Positions 1 through 11,318 of a stretch of DNA of 64,000 nt are shown in pieces (the stretch's first letter is position 1; the number at the start of each line of letters is the position of its first letter). The DNA is from Cordilura impudica (taxonomy: Eukaryota > Arthropoda > Insecta > Diptera > Scathophagidae). The DNA is taken from the NCBI GenBank assembly GCA_963682025.1, contig OY821520.1, forward strand, positions 85,360,965-85,424,964, read 5' to 3'. The notes under the pieces were generated by a model. The model ran no database searches. It was given only the letters and a program-made list of their open reading frames with translations, and was not told the origin of the DNA. The translations under genes were made by a program, and so were the position numbers.

Positions 1-230
1 CAAAATTACAAACACATTAACAAATTTAATAAACACACACATAGCATTGTATAATTCTATGTATGTGGTTAGTAGCAACTTTAAATGCAATTTACTCAAA
101 ATAAAAGCAAAAATTTAAAAATCTGTAAGTCTGGTGAATAGCTAAAAAGAAATACCTTTCGAAAAATATACGCTTTGTGAAAATCTGAATAAAACAGTAG
201 AACAAAACATCGGTCACAAGAAATCGCATA
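1..230 (-). mobile_element. Non-autonomous Helitron (family HEL), copy 1, truncated
   Basis: This is the 5' part, read on the minus strand, of a roughly 360-bp repeat that recurs more than ten times in the window. Shared blocks are TTAGTAGCAACTTTAAATGC, the CGGTCACAAGAAATCGC end block, and runs of CAAACACATTAACAAATTT. The window edge cuts the 3' hairpin end off, and the terminal TATTAATATTATAGA motif is lost here. It has no coding capacity. Confidence 0.8.
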
Positions 231-254
231 ATGCATGTATCGTATATCGAATAA

Positions 255-770
255 CACTGTGGAACAAATTCAGGTTAGCAAAAGTTAGGTCGATTCTGAG
301 AGTGAGGGGTGAAAATAGAGGCTAAATTAGAAGACCCGCATCGCGGCGTTTGTTTATGTTAGTTCGAATTTTTTTTTTAATCGACCTTCGAACTTTGCAG
401 TCAAATGCCGACTTTCAGCATATTGTTTATATGATTTTTTGCCTATAACTGGTCGACTAATTGATATTTTTTCAATCTGCAAAAGCCAAATTATTGCTAG
501 AGACCTGTGCAACAATTAAAATTTAAAAAAAAAATTGATTTAGAAAATTTTTGTGGTGCTTATGAAGCAAAATGTTGGAAAAATTATTTTTTTTTCATGC
601 TATTTGAAAATATTTTCTACAAAACTAAGTCTTTTTTGCTTTCTGTTTGATCTATAATATGCTTCTCAGTTTCTTCAATAAATTTAGTTTGAAAAGAAAG
701 CAATCATAATACAAAACTTGCGTTTTCCAGATTAATATTAATTTACTTCTCATTTTTTATGTACCAATTT
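255..770. repeat. Repeat starting CACTGTGGAAC, copy 1 (pair with 14088-14600)
   Basis: About 515 bp nearly identical by eye to 14088-14600. Both copies begin CACTGTGGAACAAATTCAGG and end at GTACCAATTT, after which they diverge completely. The sharp shared left edge suggests a transposon terminus of the CACTG type, but no matching second terminus was found. In this copy the repeat lies just 3' of the minus-strand relic at 884-1417, so it may be that element's terminal region. Confidence 0.65.
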
Positions 771-883
771 TGTTCAGTGTTGGTTTTGAAGAAACATTGA
801 AAAAGAAATTATAAAAATATGGAAAAAAAATATATTTTTGAAATGTTAGTTATGAAAAGTTTTAAGTAAAAAAATTAAATAAA

Positions 884-1417
884 TTATATTAATGATTTGG
901 CCAGTTGGCCTTTAGCAGGCGGTTGTGGATCAACATCACTGCTCTCTCTAATATCTTGGTCATCGTCATCATCATCAGAAAGGTCGATAATTTCGTCCAA
1001 CAGATATTCTGGAATTTCATCTTTGTCTTCCCCTTCTTCCTCGTCTTCCTCTTCTTCAAAGGTGTTTTTATACCACCAACAAATTTCAGCAAGTATTGCA
1101 TCTGGAGATTTCTTTCCTCTGTACCTGAAACGAAAATAGTTTTCAATCGTTAACATGTTTAAATTGTGCACTCTGACAAAGATATTAAAAAAATCTAGGA
1201 ATTCAAAATATGCACACTCTATAGTTACCTTATTTCAAATGGAAATGGATTCAATTGGCAACTGTTGAGCGAGTTGATCAAGATGCTGATGCAAGAGATG
1301 AATTTTGTACGACATATTAACCCCAATTTCATCGAAAGCTGCCAACATGTTTGCAACAGATTGCCTGTAGTTGTCTTTGCGTTCTTTACCCAAAAGTCCT
1401 TTAATAACTGCTTTCAA
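884..1417 (-). pseudogene. Transposon-encoded protein relic with acidic C-terminus
   Basis: Two minus-strand open segments. The upstream one (1417-1235, 60 codons) reads through KGLLGKERKDNYRQSV and NMSYKIHLLHQHLD. This resembles, from memory, the C-terminal part of an uncharacterised transposon protein common in insects and cnidarians (pattern FLGN-K-x-NY...NMS-K-HFLH-HLD). It meets a stop and then a GTAACT donor-like site at about 1217. The downstream segment (1171-884) is a candidate second exon. It carries GKKSPDAILAEICWWYKNTF and then a long Glu/Asp run (EEEEDEEEGED, DLSDDDDDDQD) before the stop. No catalytic core remains in this fragment. The superfamily is not assigned. Alternative: an unrelated acidic ORF joined by chance. 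Confidence 0.45.
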
Positions 1418-1589
1418 TGCGAGCCATGCATTTAATTCTCGGTCTGTTAGAACTTGGTCAAAATCTTGACGACTAATTAGTTTCCGTATGTCGGGACCAT
1501 TTTAAGCGGTTGAATACTGCTGGTCTTTTTGCGATACATTTCAAAAAAATTTTTTTGGGTGTATGGCTGCCTCTGGAGTGGGTAAACTT

Positions 1590-2368
1590 GTTTTTGGGTA
1601 TAATGACTTTGTGCTGCTGTTTGTAACTACCAAAAATATTTGACATTTTATTATACCGATCGAATCAGAATCACTTTCTGATTCGATTTAACGATGTCCG
1701 TCCGTCCGTCCGTCCGTCCGTCCGTCTGAGTATCCATATAAAGCTTGTAATCAAACTGCAGGTCGCAAATATGAATATATTTTGATGAAATTTGGTATAT
1801 AAGCTTTTACCGGCCATGGGATGAACGCTGTTGAAACTGGTGAGAATCGGTCCATGTTCAGACCTAGCCCCCATACAAATGACCCCTTTGAAATCAACCT
1901 AAATTGCCATAAGATCCAAATTATCATATAAATCTTAGTCAAATTGGGTTTGTATGTGTTTATTACATCCATTAATCAGTAGTCCAAAAATGATCCTTAT
2001 AGGACAACTCTTAGTCATAGGCCCCATATAGAGCTGCTTCCCGATCTTCACCTAAATCTATCAAAAAACAAAAATATTGCACGGATTCTTTTCAAATTTT
2101 GTTTGTATATATTTTTGCAAAATACAAGAGACTTTACCAAACATGGTCAGGATCGGTCCATTTTTGGGTCTAGTCCCCATATAGATATAGCATCCGATAT
2201 GAACTTTTTCATATCTGCAGCAAAAAAATTAACAAAAATCCCACTCAAATATGGTTTATGCTTATTTTCTATGTTCAGTTAGTTGGGTCTATGAGATAGG
2301 GTCTCTAAACGCATGGTAGAGGGTATAGTATAGTCGGTCTAGACCGACTATAATTTTCTTACTTGTTA
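1590..2368 (+). mobile_element. DINE-1/mini-me-like repeat (family B), copy 1
   Basis: A repeat of about 790 bp present in many copies here. It is oriented from the GGGTATAATGACTTTGTGCT block to the TTTTCTTACTTGTT end. It contains a (CCGT)n array at 1694-1726, an AAATTTGGTATATAAGC block, and a palindrome AGTCGGTCTAGACCGACT just inside the 3' end. The layout (TATACCC start, CCGT/GTCY microsatellite, short hairpin near the 3' end) matches Drosophila DINE-1/mini-me elements, which are regarded as Helitron-related. That kinship is inferred. The ORFs it creates are not genes. Confidence 0.8.
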
Positions 2369-2429
2369 TAGATGGTATAATGGATCGGTTTGTCTATTTA
2401 AATATTTAAAAAAATAACTTGCATGTAAG

Positions 2430-2760
2430 TGGTGCTAAACTTGGGATTGCCGAGTCACTTGTGTTCCAGCAAGACAACGATCCAAGCACACCTCGCTTAT
2501 TGTAAAAGAGTGGTTCCTGTATAAAGTAAAAAACAACTTAAAACCCACCCCAGTCGCCCGTTATTAATCCTATTGAGCATTTGTGGGTGCACCTGGAGCG
2601 TCAAATCAGAAAACACGACATAAGAGATGAAGAAGACTTGAAAAAGGTCCTTTTAGAAGAGTAGGAGAAAATACCACTGAGCGTTACCACGAACCTGGTG
2701 TCATCGATGCAAAACCGTCTAAAAGCAGTCATAACAAATAAAGGCTTTTCAACTAAGCAT
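2430..2760 (+). pseudogene. Tc1-like transposase, C-terminal relic
   Basis: The plus strand, read across frames, gives a QQDND-type catalytic-Asp block (about 2472), a degraded stretch, an IEHLWVHLERQIRK block (about 2573-2615), then KIPLSVTTNLVSSMQNRL and KAVITNKG. In Tc1 transposases this is the order of the second Asp, the NPIE(N/H)LW block and the C-terminus. Frames shift several times and stops interrupt it (for example a TAG at about 2663), so it is dead. The N-terminal DNA-binding half is absent; family B copy 1 ends just upstream. Confidence 0.75.
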
Positions 2761-2977
2761 TGAACATTGGAAAATTAACTGTTTAACCTATGAAAAAATT
2801 AATTACCTTTTCTTGACTTAGATTTGCATACATACTTTTTTGACATATTTTTGAGGATATTTTCGATTAAGTTGTTGTTATTTGAAGACGCTAAGTTTCT
2901 CTTTGTTTTTTTTTTTGTTTCGAAATAAAGTTTCCAATATTTTCTTTTAATAAATTAGATTTACTTTCATCGTTGTA

Positions 2978-3570
2978 CAGTCAGTCATGTCAAGTGCACC
3001 AACTTTTGAAACCGATGTCTTCCGATCGGGATGAAATTTGCACCAAGGTTAGTCCTATTGGATAGTAGTTTAGACACAATTTTTCAATAAGATCGGTTCA
3101 GATCTCTCTGAGTTAGAGGGGATCAAAATTTGACATTTTGGCCAAACAGGTGTTTTTTCTCATCCATGTAACTTATTACCTATTGTTCTTAGAAAATTTT
3201 CTCCCAAATAGTTTAGATAGATATTTCTTCAATATTTCGGAAAAAAATACTTAAAAAAAAAAAAAAAATTTAGACTTTTTTTTTTTGCTAAATTAAAGCA
3301 TTTTTTGCCTTGTTTTTTCAAAAAATGCATTTTTTTTTTCATAAGAATGCTTAGGATTTTTTCTTTAAGAGCTTTTTGGTCGCTTAGTGGGATGGGAGGG
3401 GATATCTATCAAAATAAATGTTTTGTAACTCAAGACAACGGTTTTTCAATTTTTCACAAATGCACTATTTTGAATTTTTTCCTTTTTGTGTGTAAAACCT
3501 TACAAATAAAATTTATACTGAGAAACTAGACAAATTAACCTTTCCGAAGGTATGTAACATACCTTCATAA
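2978..3570 (+). repeat. Left arm of long-TIR transposon
   Basis: It contains GTCAAGTGCACCAACTTTTG, a GGGATGAAATTTGCACCAAG block, poly-A/poly-T runs and an inner end at CCGAAGGTATGTAACATACC, which holds a small palindrome (GGTATGTAACATACC). Every block recurs in inverse order and orientation in the right arm. The ORF at 3305-3529 lies inside this arm and has a mirror ORF in the other arm, so neither is treated as a gene. Confidence 0.85.
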
Positions 3571-3584
3571 CATAACAGAAGAGA

Positions 3585-4830
3585 ATGGTTATCTGTAACC
3601 TGAAAGAGTTATTTGCAACATTTCAATCTGAACACGAGGATGTTAGAAATGGCTTCACGAAATTAACCCAAATCTACCATGAAAATGTTAAACTGATGTT
3701 GAAGGAAATCAACTTAAAGTATTTAACAGATGATTCGGCAGAAGATTTACACGATTACCGCGATTGCCTTAAATTGACTATGTGTCCTAATGCAACAACT
3801 TCTTGCCACTTAGGTGTACCAATTGCCCGAAAACCACATTCATCAAAGAAAATTTAATCAACTCTTTAGATCGAGAATATATAGAGGAGGTCAAATTTGA
3901 TTCTTGGATTCAGACTGACAGATGCACATTGAAAACAATCATTTTAAATGTGGATGATTTTGTGGAAGAAATGTGTACAGGATTGCTAAACTTGAGAAAC
4001 CATGACTTTTTAGTCAAAAAGCAATGGTCATTCTTCAAGGATTTGAAGATACATTTGAAGTCTGGTGAATTCGTTATTTCATATGATTTCGCAGAAAACT
4101 ATAAATATGTTCTTCAGGATGCCATACAAGCATTCCACTTCAATACCGACCAATCAACTATATTCACAGTAGTTATTTACTACATGAAATCATATCCGAC
4201 GATTTAAAACATGATACCGTCGCAGTTTATGAGTACCAGAAGATAATACTAAAATATCTAAAATCTAAATTTACAGTAAAGAAGGTATACTACGTTTCGG
4301 ACGGAGCTCGTCAACATTTTAAAAACAAAAGTAGCTTGGCAAATCTTATGGCCCATGAAAAAGATTTTGGAATGCCAGCTGAGTGGCATTTTCATCCTAC
4401 TGCTCATGGAAAAGGAGCATGTGATGGTATTGGAGCAAACCTTAAAAGAAATGCAGCGAAGTATAGCCTCCAGTGCTCTTATCAAGATCGCATCTTAGAT
4501 GCGACTGCTTTATTCCATTGAGCAAAGAGTTATTGTAAAGAAACTAAAATAATTTTTAGTAGCAAAGAGGATCATCAGGAACCATTGAAAACACTGAAGA
4601 GCAGATTCGATGCTGCGGTAACAATCGATGGCAACGCTCAATACCATGCTTTTATACCGCTTGTCGATGGAAGACTCAAGTTGAAAAAGTTTTCTGCCTC
4701 TATTCAATGCGATTTCTTTCCAAAGCCAACAAATAAACCAGCAGCAAAATCAACAGCTGAACCTAGTAACGCCAAGAAAGGATTGACAAAAAAAAACGCA
4801 GTAAATAAAGGCGACAAAAAAGCTGGATGA
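3585..4830 (+). pseudogene. Degenerate transposase-like protein of unassigned superfamily (DFAENY type)
   Basis: Open segments in several frames line up as one protein. Segment 1 (3585-3857) is a charged helical region ending near a Cys cluster. Segment 2 (about 3803-4207) has CTNCPK and then FVISYDFAENYKYVLQDAIQ. Segment 3 (about 4255-4521) has YYVSDGARQHFKN, FGMPAEWHFHPTAHGKG and CDGIGANLKR. Segment 4 (4585-4830) ends in a Lys-rich tail. From memory, the DFAEN / SDG-x(3)-QxKN / AEWHF-x-AT-HGK / CDGIGG-x-KR series marks a transposon-borne protein repeated in insect and cnidarian genomes; its acidic residues would suit a DDE-type nuclease, which is inference. A frameshift near 3800-3830, stops between 4207 and 4255 and a stop at 4519 make it non-functional. 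Its position between the long inverted arms indicates it is the element's own transposase. Confidence 0.7.
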
Positions 4831-4893
4831 AAGACTGGGTATTTAACAATTTACAAGACTTAAATACTTCATCAGCTACAATATATTAAGTAT

Positions 4894-5695
4894 AACAAGT
4901 AAGAAAATTATAGTCGGTCTTGCCCGACTATACGATACCCTATACCATGCGTTTAGAAACCCTATCTTTTAGGCCCAACTAACTGGACATTGAAAATAAG
5001 CAAAAACCAAATTTGAGTGGGATTTTTATTAATTTTTTTGGCTGCAGATATGAAAAAGTTCATATCGGATGCTATATCTATAAAGGGACTAGGTCCAAAA
5101 ATGGACCGATCCTGATCATGTTTGGTAAAGTCTCTTGTATTTTGCAAAAATATGTACAAACAAAATTTGAGAAGAATCAGTGCAATATTTTTGTTTTTTA
5201 ATAGATTTAAGTGAAGATCGGGAAGCAGCTCTATATGGGGTCAAAGGGATCATTTTTGGACTACTCATTAGTGGATGTAATGAACGCATACAAACCCAAT
5301 TTGAGTAAGATCTATATGACAATTTGGATCTTATGGGAATTTATGTCGATTTCATATGGGTAATTTGTGTGGGGGCTAGGTCTGAACATGGACCGATTCT
5401 CACCAATTTCAATAGCGTTCATCCCATGGCCGATAAAAGCTTATATACCAAATTTCATCAAAATATGTTCATATTTGCGACCTGCAGTTTTATTACAAGC
5501 TTTACATGGACACACAGACGGACGGACGGAGGGACGGACGGACGGACGGACGGACATTGTTAAATCAACTCAGAAAGTGATTCTGATTCGATCGGTATAA
5601 TTAAAGATGGGTCTAGGTCAAATATTTTTGGTTGTTACAAACAGCAGCACAAAGTCATTATACCCAAACCACATAGTGGTATAGGGTATAAAAAT
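4894..5695 (-). mobile_element. Family B repeat, copy 2
   Basis: Complete copy running from AACAAGTAAGAAAATTATAG to GTGGTATAGGGTATAAAAA. The terminal palindrome is imperfect here (CGGTCTTGCCCG). The array at about 5517-5555 reads ACGG on this strand. It is almost identical to copy 3 (5842-6627) in the same orientation, and both lie inside the long-TIR transposon. The pair therefore arose by two insertions or by a local duplication after that element landed. Confidence 0.85.
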
Positions 5696-5841
5696 AGTTA
5701 TGATATAAATGGATCTAATGCAATTAAGATTAAATTTTAATAAATTATTTATCTTGTTATTTTTAATATTATTATTATACATTAATTTAATTATTATTAA
5801 AAATAAATAAAAAATAATAATTTTTCAACATTTCTATAGAA

Positions 5842-6627
5842 AACAAGTAAGAAAATTATAGTCGGTCTAGACCGACTATACGATACCCTATACCATGTGT
5901 TTAGAAACCCTATCTCTTAGGCCCAACTAACTGGACATTGAAAATAAGCAAAAACCAAATTTGAGTGGGATTTTTATTAATTTTTTTGGCTGCAGATATG
6001 AAAAAGTTCATATCGGATGCTATATCTATAAAGGGACTAGGTCCAAAAATGGACCGATCCTGATCATGTTTGGTAAAGTCTCTTGTATTTTGCAAAAATA
6101 TGTACAAAGAAAATTTGAGAAGAATCAGTGCAATATTTTTGTTTTTTAATAGATTTAAGTGAAGATCGGGAAGCAGCTCTATATGGGGTCAAAGGGATCA
6201 TTTTTGGACTACTCATTAGTGGATGTAATGAACGCATACAAACCCAATTTGAGTAAGATCTATATGACAATTTGGATCTTATGGCAATTTATGTCGATTT
6301 TATATGGGTAATTTGTATGGGGGCTAGGTCTGAACATGGACCGATTCTCACCAATTTCAATAGGGTTCATCCCATGGCCGATAAAAGCTTATATACCAAA
6401 TTTCGTCAAAATATATTCATATTTGCGACCTGCAGTTTGATTACAAGCTTTACATGGACACACAGACGGACGGACGGACGGACGGACATTGTTAAATCAA
6501 CTCAGAAAGTGATTCTGATTCGATCGGTATAATTAAAGATGGGTCTAGGTCAAATATTTTTGGTTGTTACAAACAGCAGCACCAAGTCATTATACCCAAA
6601 CCACATAGTGGTATAGGGTATAAAAAG
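5842..6627 (-). mobile_element. Family B repeat, copy 3
   Basis: Complete copy with a perfect AGTCGGTCTAGACCGACT palindrome at its AACAAGTAAG end and a shorter ACGG array (about 6465-6487) than copy 2. The flanking DNA between copies 2 and 3 is a 146-bp AT-only-like stretch (5696-5841). It creates the same recurring peptides as other copies, which are not genes. Confidence 0.85.
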
Positions 6628-6689
6628 CGATTTTTTTTTCCTGAGGTTAACATATTCTGTGTATTACAGTATCGAGGGTATAAAATTTT

Positions 6690-7344
6690 AGTTAGGTATG
6701 TTATATACCTTCGGAAAGTTTAGTTTGTCTAGTTTCTCAGTATAAGTTTTATTTGTAAAGTTTTAGACACAAATAGGAAAAAATTCAAAATAGTGCATTT
6801 GTGAAAAGTTGAAATACCGTTGTGTTGAGTTACAAAACATTTATTTTGATAGATATCCCCTCCCATCCCACTAAGCAACCAAAAAGCTCTTAAAGGAAAA
6901 ATCCTAAGCTTTCTTATGGAAAAAAAATCCCTTTTTGAAAAAAAAGGCAAAAAATGCTTTGATTTAGCAAAAAAAAAAGTCTACAAATTTTTTTTTTTTT
7001 TTTAAGTATTTTTTTCCGAAATATTGAAGAAATAGCTATCTAAACTATTTGGGAGAAAATTTTCTAAGAACAATAGGTAATAAGTTACATGGATGAGAAA
7101 AAACACCTGTTTGGCCAAAATGTCAAATTTTGATCCCCTCTAACTCAGAGAGATCTGGACCGATCTTGTTGAAAAATTGTGTCTAAACTTCTATCCAATA
7201 GGACTAACCTTGGTGCAAATTTCATCCCGAGCGGAAGACATCGGTTTCAAAAGTTGGTGCACTTGACATGAAATCCCCCATATATATTTTTTGATGTTAT
7301 AAGGATAAGCTACTCGCTTGCATACAAACTTAATTGACTGACTG
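6690..7344 (-). repeat. Right arm of long-TIR transposon
   Basis: Inverted counterpart of 2978-3570. It starts at GGTATGTTATATACCTTCGG, passes through CGAGCGGAAGACATCGG and GTTGGTGCACTTGACATG, and then has a segment of about 70 bp missing from the left arm before the TGACTGACTG tip. The left arm probably lost this segment by deletion (inference). Confidence 0.85.
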
Positions 7345-7348
7345 TATA

Positions 7349-7851
7349 TGATTTGATGAAATTTGTTATATAAGCTTTTTTCCACTATAGGGCGAACGCT
7401 ATTGAAATTGGTGAAATTAGGTATGTTCAGACCTAGTCTCCATACAAAAGACCCCTATGAGTTCGCCTTAATTTGCCCTGAGATCCAAACTATCATATAA
7501 ATTTCGGTCAAATTTGGTTTGTATGTGCTTATTGCAACCATTAATTAGAATCCCTTAAGACCTTTTTTAGTCATAGTTCCCGATCCGCTCATAAATTTAG
7601 CTAAAAACGAAAATTATCTAATTTTTTTTTCCAAAAATAAGTGACTACACCAAATATGGTCAGCATATAAAAATATCATCCGATATCATTTTTTTCATAT
7701 CGGCAGCTAACAAATTTATAAAAATGACACACAAATTTGGTTTATACTTATTTTCTAAAACCAATTAGCTAGACCCAAGACCCTTTCTCTAAACTCATGG
7801 TATAGGGTATCATATGGTCGCTCTAGACCGACTATAAATTTCTTACTTGTT
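7349..7851 (+). mobile_element. Family B repeat, copy 4, diverged and 5'-truncated
   Basis: It starts abruptly next to the transposon tip at GATTTGATGAAATTTG and ends with a recognisable CTCTAGACCGACTATAAATTTCTTACTTGTT-type tail. It is more diverged than copies 2, 3, 5 and 6, and it lacks the CCGT array and the TATACCC end. Confidence 0.7.
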
Positions 7852-9234
7852 TACTTTGCTTTTATAACTCTTGTTGAAATTTCAAAAAAGAGTTATGAAT
7901 TTCTTTCGATTATCAGTGTATTTAAGAGTTATGAAAATACAACAACAACAAAAAAAAACATCTTTCGCAGAAGAAATTAGTTTATGACAAGACACATAAA
8001 TGTTTTTTTTTATTATTATTTGCATTAAACGATATTGTTTAAGTTACTCTCCACTATATTCTGCTCGTGCACAACGTAATTCAAGCGATGTTATTGTTGC
8101 ATATTTAAACCGAACATTTTCATTCAAGCTTACTACATATGAGTACAATAAAAACACACACAACGAAATAGTTATAAATAAAATTTTATGTTGCTAAGAA
8201 ATTTTAATTTTTGGTAATAAAAATTTCACTTTCTAATAGAATCTCAAAGACAATACATATAAAATATCTAGATAAATAAAATATTTATATTTTTTTTTAT
8301 ATAATTAAGATGTTAGCTTTTTTTTTTGGGGTTATGTATGAAACCAAATTTTGATCATAATTACCATCTTAACACAAAATTCAGAAGAAAAAATTAAACT
8401 TTCTTTAAATGTTAGTAATTGTCTACACTTCTTGTAGTAATTCTCTGAAAGAAAACAAAAAAATATTTCATAATTTATATATTTCTACTTAGTTTTGTTA
8501 AACATTTCCGGTCTAAGATTTTCTTTTGAACTTTTTTCTTTTAAAGATTATAATGTAAAGTGTGGTATTTATATTAATTTAACATTAAAGTTAAAGTAAA
8601 ATTTGAATTTGTCTTATTTTTTAAACACCAACTGACTGACTGGTTACTGTTCAATGTTAAATTGTAATTACACGTAAAATGTAGTACGACTCCATACAAA
8701 TGGGCTGACTATGGGGGTTGTGATAGTAGTAGAAGCTCTATTTCTTTATTTTCAATTTTTAAACTTTTTTTCTTTCTTTAAATGCATTTGAAAAAGAAAA
8801 ACAAAATAGCAGCTTCAAGTCTTTACCTTTCTTCATCGTTTATCTGTAACAGCTCAACAAACTAATAATAATAATAATAATTTTCTTGTGTTTCCACTTT
8901 ATGCACTGATGCCTCAAAACAAATATTCAACACAATCAACTAACAATAAGCAACCATTTTTAAAAGAAGTAGCATTATGATTGAGGTATTGATAAACTGT
9001 TAAATGATTATGCTTTTTACAGCAAAACGTGCAACTTTTTTACATCATCAACACCACATCACCAGCATCAACAACTAAAATGTGCCTTTTTTCTGAAATT
9101 TCTTACGGATATTATGAAATATTAACGGTTCTAATGTTGTGATGTAGAAGAAAAAGCTGTCGAGTTATTTACCAGAAATCGCATTGTAATGTTCTTTGTA
9201 GAAAGAGAACCGATTGATAGTGAAAACAAGTAAG
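7852..9234. other. Unassigned AT-rich stretch, no gene seen
   Basis: About 1.4 kb with short simple repeats (ACAACAACA near 7940; AATAATAATAATAAT near 8865) and no coding pattern, TE terminus or RNA gene that I can support. The ORF at 8000-8197 has no recognisable motif and is likely chance. Confidence 0.5.
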
Positions 9235-10033
9235 AAAATTATAGTCGGTCTAGCTCGACTATACGATACCCTATACCATGGTTAAGAGACCCTATCTCTT
9301 CGGTCCAACTAATTGGATATAGCAAATATGCATAAACCAAATTTGAGTGGCATTTTTATTAATTTTTTTCGCGGCAGATATGAAAAAGTTCATATCGGAT
9401 ACTATATTTAAATGGGGACTAGGTCAAAAAATGGACTGATCCTGACCATATTTGGTAAAGTCACTTATACTTTGAAAAAATATATACAAACCAAATTTGA
9501 GAAAAATCTGTGCAATATTTTTGTTTTTTTATAGATTTAAGTGAAGATCGGGAAGCAGCTCTATATGGGGCCTATGACTAAGAATTTTCCTGCAGGGAGT
9601 ATTTTTGAACTACTGATTAATGGATGTAATAAACACATACAAACCCAATTTGACTGAGATCTATATGATAATTTGGAACTTATGGCAATTTATGTCGATT
9701 TCATAGGGGTCATTTGTATGGGGGCTAGGTCTGAACATGGACCGATTCTCACCAATTTCAATAGCGTTCATCCCATGGCTGATAGAAGCTTATATACCAA
9801 ATTTCATCAAAATATATACATATTTGCGACCTGTAGTTTGATTACAAGCTTTACATGGACACACAGACGGACGGACGGACGGACGGACGGACGGACGGAC
9901 ATTGCTATTTCGATTCAGAAAGTGATTCTGAGTCGATCGGTATAATTAAAGGGTGTAGGGCGAATATTTTTGGTTGTTACAAACAGCAGCACAAAGTCAT
10001 TATACCCAAACCACATAGTGGTATAGGGTATAA
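9235..10033 (-). mobile_element. Family B repeat, copy 5
   Basis: Complete copy from AACAAGTAAG to GTGGTATAGGGTATAA with an ACGG array at about 9867-9900. It forms an inverted pair with copy 6 (10216-11009), separated by about 180 bp that itself holds a diverged B-like tail (TATACCCTACAC, ACCGATCGACTCCGATAG). Confidence 0.85.
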
Positions 10034-10215
10034 TGAGAAAATTTTTAATTTATACCCTACACTTCTCTATGGTACGGTGTTATGCTGATTGACGCAACTT
10101 TTAATGTACCGATCGACTCCGATAGTATTTGAGAAAGTGATCTACGTCCATCTCTGCATTCATATAAACTTTATACAGAATCTAAGGATAGATAGATAGA
10201 AAATTTTCTTTATTT

Positions 10216-11009
10216 TTATACCCTATACCACTATGTGGTTTGGGTATAATGACTTTGTGCTGCTGTTTGTAACAACCAAAAATATTTGATCTAGACCCAT
10301 CTTTAATTATACCGATCGAATCAGAATCACTTTCTGAGTTGATTTAACAATGTCCGTCCGTCCGTCCGTCCGTCCGTCCGTGCGTCTGTGTGTCCATGTA
10401 AAGCTTGTAATCAAACTGCAGGTCGCAAATATGAATGTATTTTGATGAAATTTGGTACATAAGCTTTTGTCGGCCATGGGATGAACGCTATTGAAATTGG
10501 TGAGAATCGGTCCATGTTCAGACCTAGCCCCCATACAAATTACCCATATGAAATCGACATAAATTGCCATAAGATCCAAATTGTCATATAGATCTTACTC
10601 AAATTGGGTTTGTATGCGTTCATTACATCCATTAATGAGTAGTCCAAAAATGATCCCTTTGAGCCCATATAGAGCTGCTTCCCGATCTTCACTTAAATCT
10701 ATTAAAAAACAAAAATATTGCACTGATTGTTCTCAAATTTTGTTTGTATATATTTTTGCAAAATAGAAGAGACTTTACCAAACATAGTCAGGATCGGTCC
10801 ATTTTTGGACCAAGTCCCTGTACAGATATAGCATCCGATATGAACTTTTTCATATCTGCAGCCAAAAAAATTAATAAAAATCCCACTCAAATTTGGTTTT
10901 TGCTTATTTTCTATGTCCAGTTAGTTGGGCCTAAGAGATAGGGTCTCTAAACGCATGGTATAGGGTATGGTATAGTCGGTCTAGACCGACTATAATTTTC
11001 TTACTTGTT
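10216..11009 (+). mobile_element. Family B repeat, copy 6
   Basis: Complete copy: TTATACCCTATACCACTATG start, CCGT array at about 10351-10380, GGTCGCAAATATGAATG, AGTCGGTCTAGACCGACT palindrome, TTTTCTTACTTGTT end. It is one of the best reference copies here. The opposite-strand ORFs it creates recur in most other copies. Confidence 0.88.
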
Positions 11010-11318
11010 TTTTATTCAATTCATTACTATAGTTATTCCTAAATTCTAAAATCTATTTATAAAGAAAAGTACGGCATGGTTTATAAAAAACCGTTTGCCG
11101 GAATGTTGGGTATTTATTTTTTGTTTTGACAATAATATTTAAAAATTAATACCAGCAGATCCCAGTGCTCGAAATTCGAGTGCAATTTCTAGGCAGCTTT
11201 ATTTTTGAACTTAGCCAATTCACAAACCAACACTTTAATGGTTTATTATTATTGTGAATGAAGATAACAAACTCATTAACAAACACATTAACAAATTTAA
11301 TGAAACACACATAGCATA

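Larger units (their letters stand above)
2978..7344 (+). mobile_element. DNA transposon with long terminal inverted repeats (about 0.6 kb arms)
   Basis: Two arms in inverted orientation, 2978-3570 and about 6690-7344, bracket a degenerate transposase (3585-4830) and two nested family B insertions. The outer tips are CAGTCAGTCA and TGACTGACTG, and both are followed outward by TA. The right arm has about 70 bp next to the tip that the left arm lacks. Without the B copies the element would be about 2.8 kb. I do not assign a superfamily. The arms are too similar over hundreds of bases to be chance. Confidence 0.8.

Noticed and set aside
1694..1726. Regular short repeats that could be mistaken for a CRISPR array or a regulatory array
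   Set aside because: It is a pure CCGT microsatellite without spacers, inside an animal-type repeat.
3305..3529. ORF MPCFFKKCIFFFIRMLRIFSL and its mirror at 6729-6950
   Set aside because: Both lie in the two arms of the long-TIR transposon. The mirror copy arises from the inverted repeat and there is no protein motif.
5324..5600. Recurring open frames reading GARSEHGPILTNFNSVHPM and SYRSYSNWVCMRSLHPLMS, each present in many places and often ending in RRTDGRTDG runs
   Set aside because: They are translations of family B repeat copies. The RTDG runs come from the CCGT array, the frames break freely between copies, and both strands are open at the same spots.
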